Below are positions 55,094 through 64,000 of a DNA stretch of 64,000 nt, piece by piece. The notes below the pieces were generated by a model, which was not told where the DNA came from, searched no databases, and was given only the letters and a program-made list of their open reading frames with translations. The stretch is from assembly GCA_013141065.1 (NCBI GenBank), contig JABFRR010000009.1, forward strand, positions 124,001-188,000, given 5' to 3'. Numbering within the stretch: the first letter of the stretch is position 1; every line of letters starts with the position of its first letter. The DNA is from Bacteriovoracaceae bacterium (GTDB lineage Bacteria > Bdellovibrionota > Bacteriovoracia > Bacteriovoracales > Bacteriovoracaceae). Made by a program: the position numbers and the translations under genes.

Positions 55094-55127
55094 TAAAAAA
55101 AACCAGGCCTTGACCTGGTTTTTTTAT
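55093..55127. terminator. bidirectional intrinsic terminator
   Basis: AACCAGG (55101-55107) pairs with CCTGGTT (55114-55120), extended by A-rich and T-rich flanks into a longer stem. The T runs on both strands serve the cytochrome lipoprotein gene and the convergent exported-protein gene. Confidence 0.88.
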
Positions 55128-55132
55128 GAATT

Positions 55133-56071
55133 TTATTTAAAGAAACAACCTTTTGCTTTTAAAGTCTCATACTGCTTAGTGAGATATGGATCTGTTCCAG
55201 CCTTATCTTTAAGAGTTTTATAAAATGCATCTTGAATAGAGAGTTTTTCTTTTGCTGCTTTTGCTGCAACTTCATCCATTGTGCTTATCCATGCTGCAGT
55301 ATCTTTAGGAGACATGTCGTCAGCAACGATCTTCCAAAATTTATGTGGATTTTTTGGATCGATCACATTAGCTTTGCCACCAGTTGTTGATAGTTTTTTA
55401 ATTGAAGCAACAAGTGATTTTTGATCTGGAGAACCATTTTCAGCTAGAGCTAAAAAGAGAGCTAGCGTTTTTTCATCTTGAGGTGCAACCATGTCTGGAG
55501 TTACTTTAGAATAATCTCCCATACCTAGTTTTTTCATTCGTGAGCTAATAAAAGTATTTAGGTCTTTAGGATTAGAAGGAATAACACTTTTTAATAGACC
55601 TGCAGATGTTGAGTTTTGAATTGTTTCAACACTAAATTCAAAACCTTTTTTTGCAAGTGTAGGATTCACACATTCAGCACAAGTAATAATGACTGATTTA
55701 CCATATCTGTTGGCAACATAAATAAGACTGTTAACTGTCGCTACCAGTTGCTTATCAGTCACTTGATCAACTGGCATATCGAGTAATCCTTTGAGTCCAC
55801 GAATTCTGTCTTGGTCTGCTTTACTGGTCGCAGGTGCCATTTCTAAAGCTTGTAAAAGTTGTCTCTTACTATCACTTCCAGGTTTGATCCCTAAAGCGTT
55901 CAGTGAACTCGCTACATAACTTTGAACTTGCTTGGAATCATCAAGAAGAATTCCATTTTTTGTCAAAATCTTTCCAAATTCAACATTGTTAAAAATAAAA
56001 TCAACCAGCTTTGCACCCGAAGCGAACGCAACGTTGATAGATAATAAAAAGACCAACAAATACTTATACAT
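55133..56071 (-). CDS. exported protein of unknown function
   Basis: The 312-residue precursor has a signal peptide ending near AFASG (18). The mature part is helical and Lys/Asp-rich, with a CAEC pair mid-way and a final cysteine (KGCFFK). GAGG before the ATG gives a good start. Family not recognised. Confidence 0.7.
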   Translation of the reverse strand: MYKYLLVFLLSINVAFASGAKLVDFIFNNVEFGKILTKNGILLDDSKQVQSYVASSLNALGIKPGSDSKRQLLQALEMAPATSKADQDRIRGLKGLLDMPVDQVTDKQLVATVNSLIYVANRYGKSVIITCAECVNPTLAKKGFEFSVETIQNSTSAGLLKSVIPSNPKDLNTFISSRMKKLGMGDYSKVTPDMVAPQDEKTLALFLALAENGSPDQKSLVASIKKLSTTGGKANVIDPKNPHKFWKIVADDMSPKDTAAWISTMDEVAAKAAKEKLSIQDAFYKTLKDKAGTDPYLTKQYETLKAKGCFFK

Positions 56072-56240
56072 AGATTTTTCCTCGCTCTAAGATTAGGCTA
56101 CTTACTTATTATTCGGAAAATTTGGTGAATAACTTTAGCCTCTTAAACGCTCTGCGTTTTTTTTGATTTTGGTTAGTTATTCGAACTATCAAGTAGTTAG
56201 GTCTTATTAAACTATTTTTAAAATTTGAATTTTAGTCCTT

Positions 56241-56269
56241 TTGATTGATAGACTAATTTCGGTTATAAG
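56241..56269 (+). promoter_or_regulatory. candidate promoter of the EEP-fold gene
   Basis: TTGATT (56241-56246) and TATAAG (56264-56269) are 17 bp apart, about 25 bp before the start codon at 56295. The -10 matches 5 of 6. Confidence 0.5.
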
Positions 56270-56294
56270 TTGAGCTTATCCGTTGGGGATTTAC

Positions 56295-57980
56295 GTGAAG
56301 AACTTTTTTAAAATTGTTTTGATCTTAATGAGTTTTGCTCTTCATGCTGAAGCTGAAGTCAGTCTCACTAAATCTCTTGAAGATGACGCTGCTAAAATTG
56401 CACAATACCAAGCCAAGTGTGAAGCTAATGAAACCCTCGTCGTAGATAAAGCTTACGGAGTCGGTTGTTTTACAAATTACAATCATTATCTTCCGACTAA
56501 AAACATAATAAAAAATTCACAATCTATAAGAATTGCTAATTATAATCTCTTGCATCCAGGTACTTCAAAAGCCTTGTTTAAAGACTATGGGATGGTTGCA
56601 AAAATTATTAATCAGTATGATATTGTTTCAGCTTTGGAGTTATTGGCAGTCGTAGGAAGAGATGAGCAAAATAACCGTGCCGTTTTAGAATTTATTATTG
56701 ATGCTCCCAATGTTCAAGCTAAACTGAAAGCAGAAAGATTAAAATTAAAAGATGCATCTAAAATTCAAGAAATCGAATTTAAAATAGCAAAGCATTATAA
56801 CGATACTCGAGCTGCTTACGATCTTTACCGAGCACCAGGATATTTAAAAATATTAAAAGAACTTAAAAAACTCGACCCCTCTTGGGCGCTTCTTCTTTCA
56901 CCTCGTGGGGACTCTGCACTCGTTGGATCAGTCGAAGAATTGACGGGGTATTTTTATAGAGGAAGCACAGCTACTCCTACCTTAAATCCACACTGTAAAG
57001 AGTACGCAGAAGAGGGCGCAGGTACTCCTTATGCTTGTTTTATTAACCTTACTCAAAGCTTCATGGGAAGAGATCTTGTTCAACATTTTGCTCGACGTCC
57101 TTTTATGGCCAGTTTTAAAGTGAATTCTACTAAGATCACTCTAGTCACTTCACATGTTGTTTTTACTTACTCTGGTGACGAAGATGCGACTAAAGACTTA
57201 TTGAAAAAAACTTTTTCAGTAGAGTCTCTTGATGAACTCGGGCCTGGAATTAATCTGTCAAATTTTGCAAGGTTTGCAGAAGTTAAAAATACTCTCGAAT
57301 TTATGGAACGATATAAAAGAAAATATAAAGATCCAAAGATTATGTTTTTGTCTGATATGAATCTTGTTTCAAAAAATGTTTTCTGGCCGGAAGTACTAAA
57401 AGCCTTTTCGGGTAGTGAGTTATTAATTACTGAAGCCTCTACACTTTCACCAACTCGCTATTTATCTACTGGTAAAGAAACCGGTGGTATTGTAAATGAC
57501 TATGATCACTTTGTATTAGATAAAAAAACTTTTCCCGGATGTGATAATGGAGAAGTTTATAATTATTTTCAAAAAGGTATCATTAAAGAAATTGAACAGA
57601 AGTATGTAATTAGACAAGAAATCGTAGGACTTAAAAATAAAAGTTTTAATTTTGGTCCAGAAGCTCCTATCGAGAGTGAAATTCTAGAGGGTGATGTTCC
57701 ACCTGTTGACGATCCAGCGACTGTGAAGCTTGAGTATCCCTTGACACCAAAGGGGCAAAGCAAAATGGATAAGTTTGTTATGAATTTCGATAAATATTTA
57801 AATAGTCTACAGACAATTAAGAATAATCAAATAGTGACAGATTCTTTTCAGATTACAGAAAGACTAGATGGACTTCGTCGCAGGGTCTTTTTAAGACAAC
57901 TCACAAATCCTTTTTATCACCGTTTCATGCAAGAAGTATTGAGCGACCATTTTCCAGTCGCCCTTACTTGTAAGTTTTAA
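56295..57980 (+). CDS. exported endonuclease/exonuclease/phosphatase-fold protein
   Basis: The 561-residue precursor has a signal peptide ending near LHAEAE (18). EEP-superfamily motifs run in order: RIANYNLLHPG, DIVSALEL (catalytic Glu), HVVFTY, FLSDMNL, DYDHFVLD and the closing SDHFPV. The protein is about 200 residues longer than a minimal EEP domain, with a helical insert near 130-175. GGGGA supports a GTG start at 56295. It could be a secreted nuclease or lipid phosphodiesterase; substrate unknown. Confidence 0.85.
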   Translation: MKNFFKIVLILMSFALHAEAEVSLTKSLEDDAAKIAQYQAKCEANETLVVDKAYGVGCFTNYNHYLPTKNIIKNSQSIRIANYNLLHPGTSKALFKDYGMVAKIINQYDIVSALELLAVVGRDEQNNRAVLEFIIDAPNVQAKLKAERLKLKDASKIQEIEFKIAKHYNDTRAAYDLYRAPGYLKILKELKKLDPSWALLLSPRGDSALVGSVEELTGYFYRGSTATPTLNPHCKEYAEEGAGTPYACFINLTQSFMGRDLVQHFARRPFMASFKVNSTKITLVTSHVVFTYSGDEDATKDLLKKTFSVESLDELGPGINLSNFARFAEVKNTLEFMERYKRKYKDPKIMFLSDMNLVSKNVFWPEVLKAFSGSELLITEASTLSPTRYLSTGKETGGIVNDYDHFVLDKKTFPGCDNGEVYNYFQKGIIKEIEQKYVIRQEIVGLKNKSFNFGPEAPIESEILEGDVPPVDDPATVKLEYPLTPKGQSKMDKFVMNFDKYLNSLQTIKNNQIVTDSFQITERLDGLRRRVFLRQLTNPFYHRFMQEVLSDHFPVALTCKF

Positions 57981-57982
57981 TT

Positions 57983-58393
57983 TTAAGCTAGAGCTGCTTT
58001 AACTAATTCATTAGCAATCTTACTATCAAATTGTCCTTTAATTTTTGGACTTAATTCTTTCATAACTAAACCTGCATTCACGGCAGGATTATTTGTGATG
58101 ATTTCTTGAATATAAGCCTTCACAGTTGCTTCATCGAGTTGTTTTGGCATGTAGTCTGATAAAATAAGTATTTCTCTTTCAGTCTTTTTTCTAATTTCAT
58201 TTTCAGGAGGAAAATTTTCAAGCGAGTCTTTTAATTTTTTCACATGCTTAATTAAAACATCCATTTCCCCAATTGGAGTTTTAGAAGTTTTATTTTCAAT
58301 GAGCATACTTTTAAAATATCTCAGGGCATCGAGACGTTCTTTTTCTCTCGCAAGCATAGCTTTTTTAATATCATCGGTAATTAGTTCGAACAT
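57983..58393 (-). CDS. GatB/YqeY-domain protein
   Basis: The 136-residue protein matches YqeY: MLAREKERLDALRYFKSMLIE near the N-terminus, LSDYMPKQLDEATVKAYI, and the closing GLVMKELSPKIKGQFDSKIANELVK. YqeY resembles the tRNA-binding tail of GatB; its role is unclear. The ATG at 58393 has GGAGG just upstream; the TTG four codons earlier is excluded. It ends 2 bp after the convergent EEP gene. Confidence 0.9.
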   Translation of the reverse strand: MFELITDDIKKAMLAREKERLDALRYFKSMLIENKTSKTPIGEMDVLIKHVKKLKDSLENFPPENEIRKKTEREILILSDYMPKQLDEATVKAYIQEIITNNPAVNAGLVMKELSPKIKGQFDSKIANELVKAALA

Positions 58394-58457
58394 TTTAACC
58401 TCCAAGGCAATGGAGGCTATTATTGTTTAAATAAAAGAATGATTCAAGTGAAAATAA

Positions 58458-58712
58458 TTAAGCGTGATAACGAATAACTCTGTCGTTAAAATCAGTAACT
58501 TCCCAACCTGCCCCGATTCCTCCTTCAATAAATGGAATTATATCTTTAACATCACCTTTGATTGCAACCGAGAGCATAACTTTTCTGATGGCCACTTTAG
58601 CATCCATTACAGCCTGCATCCGACGAAGGTCGCCATCTTGCTGATTTTTTTTGTATTTTTGAAGTAGGAGATTTAACCCCTCTTCTACTAATGCTAATTG
58701 TTCTTCATCCAT
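58458..58712 (-). CDS. small cytosolic protein of unknown function
   Basis: The 84-residue protein is charged and largely helical at the N-terminus, with a small C-terminal beta region (GIGAGWEVTDFNDRVIRYHA). No signal peptide or membrane segment. GAGAAAA precedes the ATG. It lies 64 bp before the YqeY gene in the same direction. Family not recognised. Confidence 0.6.
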   Translation of the reverse strand: MDEEQLALVEEGLNLLLQKYKKNQQDGDLRRMQAVMDAKVAIRKVMLSVAIKGDVKDIIPFIEGGIGAGWEVTDFNDRVIRYHA

Positions 58713-58912
58713 ACTTTTTTCTCTCGAGTACGTTTGTTACTCATTTCAACCATTTTAATCGGAATATTGAATTTAGACTTAAGTTTTGTTGGTTTTAAAA
58801 GAGAAACCTTTATTGAATCTGTAACTTAGACTGGCCTTTGATCCCTACAAAATTTTTTCAATCTAACTAAAAAGGCTATTTTTTTTCTTAAAAAGTGCAC
58901 TCTATTTGAGGC

Positions 58913-58934
58913 AACTGGGCCAAATGGCCCAGTT
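58913..58934 (-). terminator. hairpin after metG, weak terminator
   Basis: AACTGGGCC and GGCCCAGTT form a perfect 9-bp stem with a 4-nt loop, 6 bp after the metG stop. There is no adjacent T run on either strand, so it may act mainly as a 3'-end stabiliser. The rest of the 58713-58940 gap holds no gene I can support. Confidence 0.5.
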
Positions 58935-58940
58935 AAGCAT

Positions 58941-60482
58941 TTAATTTTTTTGCTTTTGTGCTTTGGGGTTTTTAGGCGCCTTAGGTTCTTGTTTAGGTGC
59001 CTCAGGTAAATCAATTTTAGGAAACAAAGGCGTAGGTTCAGTAAGTTCATAAGTGACTGATCCAAACTTGATTTCTTCAAATTTACCTAATTTCACTCCA
59101 AGTGGCTCAAGTGCCTTATTTGCAGTATCAGGCAAGAAGGGGGAAAGGAGAGTAGAAATCGCCTGGATTGAATACAGACAGTTATAGACCACTTGTTTTA
59201 AAGCTGCCTTGTCGTCTTTAAGCTTCCAGGGCTCTTTAGTGTTTACGTATTGGTTCATGTTGTTGACGCCTTCCCAAAGGGCCTCTAGAGCGCGGTTGTG
59301 CTCACACTTTTCCATATGAACTTTCATTCTTGCGAAGTTTTCATCAAAATTCACTTCTTGAGTAATACCTTCTCCGCCCAATGTCGGTGCATTGTCTTTT
59401 AAATAAAGCTTAATAACTCTCATGATGAGATTGCCAAAACTATTACCAAGCTCGGCATTATGTTTTTCTATAAGTTCTTTTTCTGAAAAACGCCCATCAC
59501 TTTGTGCGGGGATTGCACGCAGCAAATAATAGCGAAAACTATCAAGCGGGTACTTTGCTAACATTTCATTGGGATCAATGACGTTATTGAGTGACTTGCT
59601 CATTTTTTTTCCGTCTTCTGCCAAGATCATTCCATGAACATAAACTTGTTTTGGAAGTGCGATTCCCGCAGCGTGAAGCATGATTGGCCAAATGACAGTG
59701 TGAAACCAAGTAATGTCTTTACCGATAACATGCATCGAAGCTGGCCAGTATTTTTCGTTTGGTGTTCCGGCAATAGCTGAATAGTAATTAATAAGAGCAT
59801 CAAACCAGGTGTACATAACAAATTTAGAGTTACCCGGAACAGTGATTCCCCAACCTTCGTTTGGGCGCGATATAGGTAGGTCTCTGAGTTTATCGCCTTC
59901 AAGGCGCGAGAGCATTTCATTATAAGATGAACTGGGAACAATAAAGTTTGGATGAGTTTTTATATGATTAATAATCCAATCTTGATAGGCTCCCATTTTA
60001 AAGAAGTAACCTTCTTCTTCTTTTTTACTAAGCTCTGTGTTGTGAGCAGGACAGATATTATCTGGAGCTTGTGTTTCAGTGTAGAAAGACTCACAGGCCA
60101 GGCAGTAATTTCCAGAGTAAACTCCAAAATAAACGTCTCCCTTTGTTTCTAACTTTTTCCACAAATCAATACAAACATCATGGTGGCGCTTTTCAGTCGT
60201 TCGAATAAAATCATTATTTGAAACATTCAAATCCTGACAAAGTTGTCTGAATTTTTTTGAATTTTCATCAACATAAGTTTGAGTGTCTTGACCTAAAGCT
60301 TTAGCTGATTCAATAAGCTTTTGACCATTTTCATCAGTACCAGTTACGAAATAAGTATCAAAGCCTAAAAAAGCATGCCATCTCGCATAGGCATCACTGG
60401 CAATTTTTTCTAGAGCATGACCCATGTGTGGGCTTCCGTTTGGGTAGTCGATGGCCGTTGTGATATAAAATTTTTCTGACAT
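58941..60482 (-). CDS. metG: methionyl-tRNA synthetase
   Basis: The 513-residue class I enzyme charges tRNA-Met. The HIGH-type motif is SPHMGHA, the zinc knuckle uses YCLACESFY and ICPAH, and the KMSKS loop is GKKMSKSLNN. The fused C-terminal tRNA-binding domain found in many bacteria is missing; a Pro/Lys-rich tail of about 20 residues replaces it. It starts 9 bp after leuS and is probably co-transcribed with it. Confidence 0.96.
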   Translation of the reverse strand: MSEKFYITTAIDYPNGSPHMGHALEKIASDAYARWHAFLGFDTYFVTGTDENGQKLIESAKALGQDTQTYVDENSKKFRQLCQDLNVSNNDFIRTTEKRHHDVCIDLWKKLETKGDVYFGVYSGNYCLACESFYTETQAPDNICPAHNTELSKKEEEGYFFKMGAYQDWIINHIKTHPNFIVPSSSYNEMLSRLEGDKLRDLPISRPNEGWGITVPGNSKFVMYTWFDALINYYSAIAGTPNEKYWPASMHVIGKDITWFHTVIWPIMLHAAGIALPKQVYVHGMILAEDGKKMSKSLNNVIDPNEMLAKYPLDSFRYYLLRAIPAQSDGRFSEKELIEKHNAELGNSFGNLIMRVIKLYLKDNAPTLGGEGITQEVNFDENFARMKVHMEKCEHNRALEALWEGVNNMNQYVNTKEPWKLKDDKAALKQVVYNCLYSIQAISTLLSPFLPDTANKALEPLGVKLGKFEEIKFGSVTYELTEPTPLFPKIDLPEAPKQEPKAPKNPKAQKQKN

Positions 60483-60491
60483 ATTTTTTCC

Positions 60492-63038
60492 TTAAGCTTT
60501 AACAACAAAATTAACAATTTTACCTGGGACATAAATTTCTTTAACCAAAGTTCCTACTAAATGTTTAGCGACATTCTCATCACTTTTGGCCATCTTGAGT
60601 ATTTCATCTTGAGAAATATTCGGTTCAACTTCTAGTGTTGCTCGAAGTTTACCGTTAACTTGCACGGCCACTGTAATGGTGTCATCTTTAGCAAGCTCAT
60701 CATTATATTTCGGCCAAGCTTCATTTGTTAGAGTCGTTTTTCCACCAAGCAGTTCCCAAAGCTCTTCACTTAAATGAGGGGCCATAGGAGCCAGTAAGAG
60801 TGCAAATGTTTTAGCCGACTGATTTGAAACTGATCCCGCTTTATAACAGTGATTGACAAAAATCATGAGGGCAGAGATCGCCGTGTTAAATCTGAGATTG
60901 TCATAATCCTCAGTTACTTTCTTAATTGTCTTGTGAAGTATTTTTAGAGTCTCTTCACTTTCTGGATTATTATTGATGTGGGTATTATCAGCAAAAAATC
61001 TATAAGCACGACTTAAAAAATTATAAACGCCTTTCACTCCATTTTCATTCCATGGCTTCACTTTTTCTAAAGGCCCCATGAACATTTCATACAATCGTAA
61101 AGAATCGGCACCGGATTCTTTAACAACTGAATCTGGATTGACAACATTACCTCGTGATTTACTCATTTTCTCGCCATCAGTTCCAAGAATTAGACCTTGG
61201 TTGACGAGTTTTTGAAAAGGTTCTTTTGTCGAGACATATCCCAGATCAAAAAGAACTTTATGCCAGAAGCGAGCATAAAGAAGATGCAAGACTGCATGCT
61301 CGGCCCCACCGATATAAAGATCGACTGGAAGCCAGTATTTTTCGACTTCTTTGTTCCATGGTTCCAACTCATTTTTTGGATCACAAAATCTAAGATAGTA
61401 CCAACAACTACCGGCCCAATTCGGCATAGTATTCGTTTCACGTTTGGCTTTTTTTCCAGTTTTGGGATCAATTATCCAAAGCCAGTCGGTGGCATTTGCA
61501 AGTGGAGACTCGCCACTACCAGAAGGCTCATACTTTTCTAGCTCTGGAAGTGCAACTGGTAGTTCGTCAGCATCTAGGCAACGAATTGTTCCATCTTCAT
61601 ATTTTAAAAGAGGAAAAGGCTCTCCCCAGTATCTCTGGCGAGAAAAAATCCAGTCGCGAAGTTTATAATTAATTTTCTTCGTTCCTAATTTTTTTTCTTC
61701 AAGCCAAGAAATCATTTTTGTGATGGCCGTTTTTTTATCAAGGCCGTTAATGAAATCCGAGTTGATGTGTTTACCATCTCCGGTGTAGGGAGTTACTTGG
61801 ACATCGATATCGCCGCTAACCACTACCTGAGTAATAGGAAGACGGTACTTTAAAGCAAACTCATGATCACGCTCATCGTGAGCAGGAACGGCCATGATGG
61901 CACCTGTTCCATAGGTCATTAATACATAATCCGCTATCCAGATTGGAATGAGCTTATTGTTGGCCGGATTGATGGCGTATGAACCAGTGAAGACTCCGGA
62001 TTTGTCTTTATTTAACTCCGTTCTTTCAAGATCGTTTTTAGCTTTGCAAGCATCTTGATATTTAGAAATGATTTCTTTTTGATCAGCTTGTGTAAGCGTA
62101 GCAACCAAAGGGTGCTCTGGTGAGATAACCATGTAAGTTGCACCAAAAAGTGTATCTGGTCTTGTCGTGAATACTTCTAAATCATGATAAGTCGCAATTT
62201 CGAGATTTTGATAAAGTTCAGGGTGAGAAGCTTGAGAACTAACATCAACATAACTATTATGAATAGGGGTTGTGAACGAAGAATTATAGCTTTCACTTTC
62301 AACAATAGCTTTAAACTTAACCGTTGCCCCTTCAGATTTACCAATCCAATTGCGTTGCATTTCCTTAATTGATTCAGGCCAATCAACATCGTCGATATCA
62401 ACGAGTAATCTTTCAGCATACTCAGTAATTTTAAGCATCCATTGGCTCATCTTTTTTTGAATGACAGGATGACCACCCACTTCAGATTTACCATCAACGA
62501 CTTCTTCATTGGCCAGAACAGTTTTTAAGGCCGGACACCAGTTGACGTTAATTTCGTCTTCGTAGGCCAATCCTTTATTGTAAAGCTGAACAAAAATCCA
62601 CTGAGTCCATTTATAATAATCAACATTTGATGTCGCAATTTCACGGTCCCAGTCATATGAAAATCCTAGTGATTTTAGCTGACGAGTAAAAGTGGCGATA
62701 TTTTTTTTGGTAGTAATGTCAGGATGAGTTCCAGTTTTCATCGCATAGTTTTCTGCGGGAAGTCCGAAAGAATCCCAACCCATTGGATGAAGCACATTAA
62801 AGCCCAGCATTCTTTTATAGCGAGACATAATATCTGTTGCTGTATACCCTTCAGGGTGTCCGACATGAAGACCGTCACCAGAAGGAAATGGAAACATATC
62901 GAGTGCGTAGTATTTGGGTTTGCTCGAAGTGTTTTCTGTTTTAAAAGTTTTGTTGTCTTCCCAGAATTTTTGCCACTTCGCTTCGATTTTTGCAAAGTCA
63001 TAGTCTACTGAAGGTGAGTGAGGAGTGCTTACAGACAT
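60492..63038 (-). CDS. leuS: leucyl-tRNA synthetase
   Basis: The 848-residue class I enzyme has the HIGH-type motif [18 protein letters not shown], an editing domain ([20 protein letters not shown]), [16 protein letters not shown] and the KMSKS loop [14 protein letters not shown]. The ATG at 63038 has AAGGA at workable spacing; an upstream TTG-type start would add 14 residues and is not needed. It diverges from coaD across 111 bp. Confidence 0.97.
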   Translation of the reverse strand: MSVSTPHSPSVDYDFAKIEAKWQKFWEDNKTFKTENTSSKPKYYALDMFPFPSGDGLHVGHPEGYTATDIMSRYKRMLGFNVLHPMGWDSFGLPAENYAMKTGTHPDITTKKNIATFTRQLKSLGFSYDWDREIATSNVDYYKWTQWIFVQLYNKGLAYEDEINVNWCPALKTVLANEEVVDGKSEVGGHPVIQKKMSQWMLKITEYAERLLVDIDDVDWPESIKEMQRNWIGKSEGATVKFKAIVESESYNSSFTTPIHNSYVDVSSQASHPELYQNLEIATYHDLEVFTTRPDTLFGATYMVISPEHPLVATLTQADQKEIISKYQDACKAKNDLERTELNKDKSGVFTGSYAINPANNKLIPIWIADYVLMTYGTGAIMAVPAHDERDHEFALKYRLPITQVVVSGDIDVQVTPYTGDGKHINSDFINGLDKKTAITKMISWLEEKKLGTKKINYKLRDWIFSRQRYWGEPFPLLKYEDGTIRCLDADELPVALPELEKYEPSGSGESPLANATDWLWIIDPKTGKKAKRETNTMPNWAGSCWYYLRFCDPKNELEPWNKEVEKYWLPVDLYIGGAEHAVLHLLYARFWHKVLFDLGYVSTKEPFQKLVNQGLILGTDGEKMSKSRGNVVNPDSVVKESGADSLRLYEMFMGPLEKVKPWNENGVKGVYNFLSRAYRFFADNTHINNNPESEETLKILHKTIKKVTEDYDNLRFNTAISALMIFVNHCYKAGSVSNQSAKTFALLLAPMAPHLSEELWELLGGKTTLTNEAWPKYNDELAKDDTITVAVQVNGKLRATLEVEPNISQDEILKMAKSDENVAKHLVGTLVKEIYVPGKIVNFVVKA

Positions 63039-63113
63039 GAAAATATTCCTTGGTAAATGAACCATTATTTTAGAAGTCAAAATTCTAACACTAGGAATCC
63101 TTTTTATAAAGTG

Positions 63114-63119
63114 TATAAT
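63114..63119 (+). promoter_or_regulatory. consensus -10 box of coaD
   Basis: A perfect TATAAT lies 30 bp before the coaD ATG. The -35 region is poor, so an activator or the preceding TG may help. Confidence 0.45.
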
Positions 63120-63149
63120 AGGGGAGTCACCAATTTATGAGAGAAAATT

Positions 63150-63656
63150 ATGAGCGAAAAAATAATCATCTACCCAATTAGTGCGAACCCTCCCACTTGG
63201 GGACACGCGGATATTATGATGAGGGCCGCTACTCACTTTGATCAACTCTATTGGGTTGCTGCAACAAATCCTAAAAAAATCTATATGTTTTCTCTAGAAG
63301 AGCGCTTGGAAATGATGCAAGCCTATGTTGATTATTACAAATTAAAAAATGTGACAATTGTTTCTCACGAAGGGACGATTGCGAGATTTGCAGAAGAGAA
63401 AAAAGCTCAATTCCTCCTTCGCGGACTCCGAAATTCATCTGACTATCAAATGGAGTTAGAACTTTCGGTTGGAAATCGAGGAATAAATAAAGACCTGGAA
63501 ACAATATGTATGTTTTCTAAGCCCCATTTTGCGACAATATCTTCGAGCTTGATTCGTGAATTGGCCACTCTCAATGAGCGCATTGATCAGTATGTTATGC
63601 CTTCAATTGCTAAAAAAATTCTCACAAAGCTTCATGGAGATAAGGCGATTAGATGA
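63150..63656 (+). CDS. coaD: phosphopantetheine adenylyltransferase
   Basis: The 168-residue enzyme makes dephospho-CoA from 4'-phosphopantetheine and ATP. RGLRNSSDYQMELELSVGNR (R91) and ISSSLIREL (130-137) are CoaD hallmarks. The nucleotide-binding motif is unusual: PISANPPTWGH (H19) in place of the common PGSFDPxTxGH, so the enzyme is a divergent member. Its stop overlaps the start of the quinone oxidoreductase gene (ATGA). Confidence 0.88.
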   Translation: MSEKIIIYPISANPPTWGHADIMMRAATHFDQLYWVAATNPKKIYMFSLEERLEMMQAYVDYYKLKNVTIVSHEGTIARFAEEKKAQFLLRGLRNSSDYQMELELSVGNRGINKDLETICMFSKPHFATISSSLIRELATLNERIDQYVMPSIAKKILTKLHGDKAIR

Positions 63657-64000
63657 GAACCTTGATCATTTTGGGACACCCAGATCGAAAATCGTTGTGC
63701 TCAAGCATTGCCGATGAATATGAAAAAGGGGCCAATGAAAAAGGGGGAGATGTTGCTCGAATTAATCTTTTTGATTTGTCTTTCAATCCAAATTTAAAAA
63801 CTGGCTACAGAAATAATCAAAATCTTGAAACTGATTTAGTAGAAGCACAAAGACTAATAAAGTGGGCCAGCCACATTGTTATTATTTTTCCTGTTTGGTG
63901 GGGAGGAGTTCCTGCAATCTTAAAGGGATTTTTGGATCGAATTCTTCTTCCTGGATATGCTTTTAAATATAGGGAAAATTCACATCTCTGGGACAAACTC
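63653..64000 (+). CDS. NAD(P)H quinone oxidoreductase-like flavoprotein (cut at window edge)
   Basis: 116 codons are visible. LIILGHPDRKSLCSSIADEY and FPVWWGGVPAILKGFLDRILLPGYAFKY are hallmarks of the NQO1/KefF/MdaB flavodoxin-fold family, which reduces quinones with NAD(P)H using FAD or FMN. The C-terminus lies past the edge. Coupled to coaD by a 4-bp overlap. Confidence 0.88.
   Translation, partial: MRTLIILGHPDRKSLCSSIADEYEKGANEKGGDVARINLFDLSFNPNLKTGYRNNQNLETDLVEAQRLIKWASHIVIIFPVWWGGVPAILKGFLDRILLPGYAFKYRENSHLWDKL

Noticed and set aside
61190..63011. Long open frames opposite or within leuS and metG
   Set aside because: They overlap clearly conserved coding sequence, lack ribosome binding sites and show no protein-like features.

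Overview
The window is a contiguous piece of an AT-rich, gene-dense bacterial chromosome with Gram-negative envelope genes: many Sec signal peptides, lipoboxes, outer-membrane barrels, a PBP4-type carboxypeptidase and SecG. Three things together suggest Bdellovibrionota, probably the Bacteriovoracia side (Bacteriovorax/Peredibacter-like): a TIGR02147/DUF4423-type regulator, a dense set of exported proteases and hydrolases, and many lineage-restricted exported proteins. This is inferred from gene content; there is no rRNA in the window to confirm it. No tRNA, rRNA, CRISPR array or prophage was recognised.

Layout. 0-3.4 kb: a cut-off alpha/beta hydrolase, a YhaM-like OB/HD nuclease, and two exported proteins, one an M64-like zinc peptidase. 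3.5-8.2 kb: a glycolytic operon gap-pgk-tpiA-secG plus a class V PLP enzyme. 8.2-14.3 kb: an HD-GYP c-di-GMP phosphodiesterase, an MFS exporter, a 1043-residue subtilisin lipoprotein and a small exported protein. 14.4-15.9 kb: a decayed IS4/Tn5-like transposase. 16.1-20.8 kb: an exported HExxH/DUF4105 protein, a 358-bp leader with competing RNA hairpins, and a membrane pyrophosphatase. 20.7-28.7 kb (minus strand): an operon MinD-like ATPase / J-like-HTH protein / RluD-type synthase / PgeF / VKOR-DsbA fusion / TatD / outer-membrane barrel. The barrel gene is cut by an intact IS3-family element, and removing the element with one 4-bp duplication restores the reading frame. 29-36.4 kb: a SEC59/DGK1-like kinase, a lone LON-N protein, manA, small exported proteins, an E1/ThiF-like enzyme, a TIGR02147-type regulator and a phytase-like exported protein. 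36.5-43.9 kb: a PBP4-type peptidase, adenine deaminase, GIY-YIG, DUF4010, carbonic anhydrase and two FAD oxidoreductases. 44-47.1 kb: DUF5522, a Gly-rich RRM protein, an acyl-CoA ligase and a response regulator. 47.3-58.7 kb: a 1455-residue lipoprotein, a four-gene envelope cluster (CxxCH-barrel, helical repeat-barrel, YceI, CxxCH lipoprotein), exported proteins including an EEP-fold nuclease/phosphatase, and YqeY. 58.9-64 kb: leuS-metG on the minus strand, diverging from coaD and a cut-off NAD(P)H quinone oxidoreductase.

Central metabolism, tRNA charging and CoA synthesis sit among a large exported hydrolase and outer-membrane repertoire. The least explained parts are the hppA leader RNA, the 51.8-55.1 kb cytochrome/porin/YceI cluster, the 1455-residue lipoprotein, the tandem G7-loop hairpins after manA, and a palindromic motif upstream of two unrelated small exported-protein genes.
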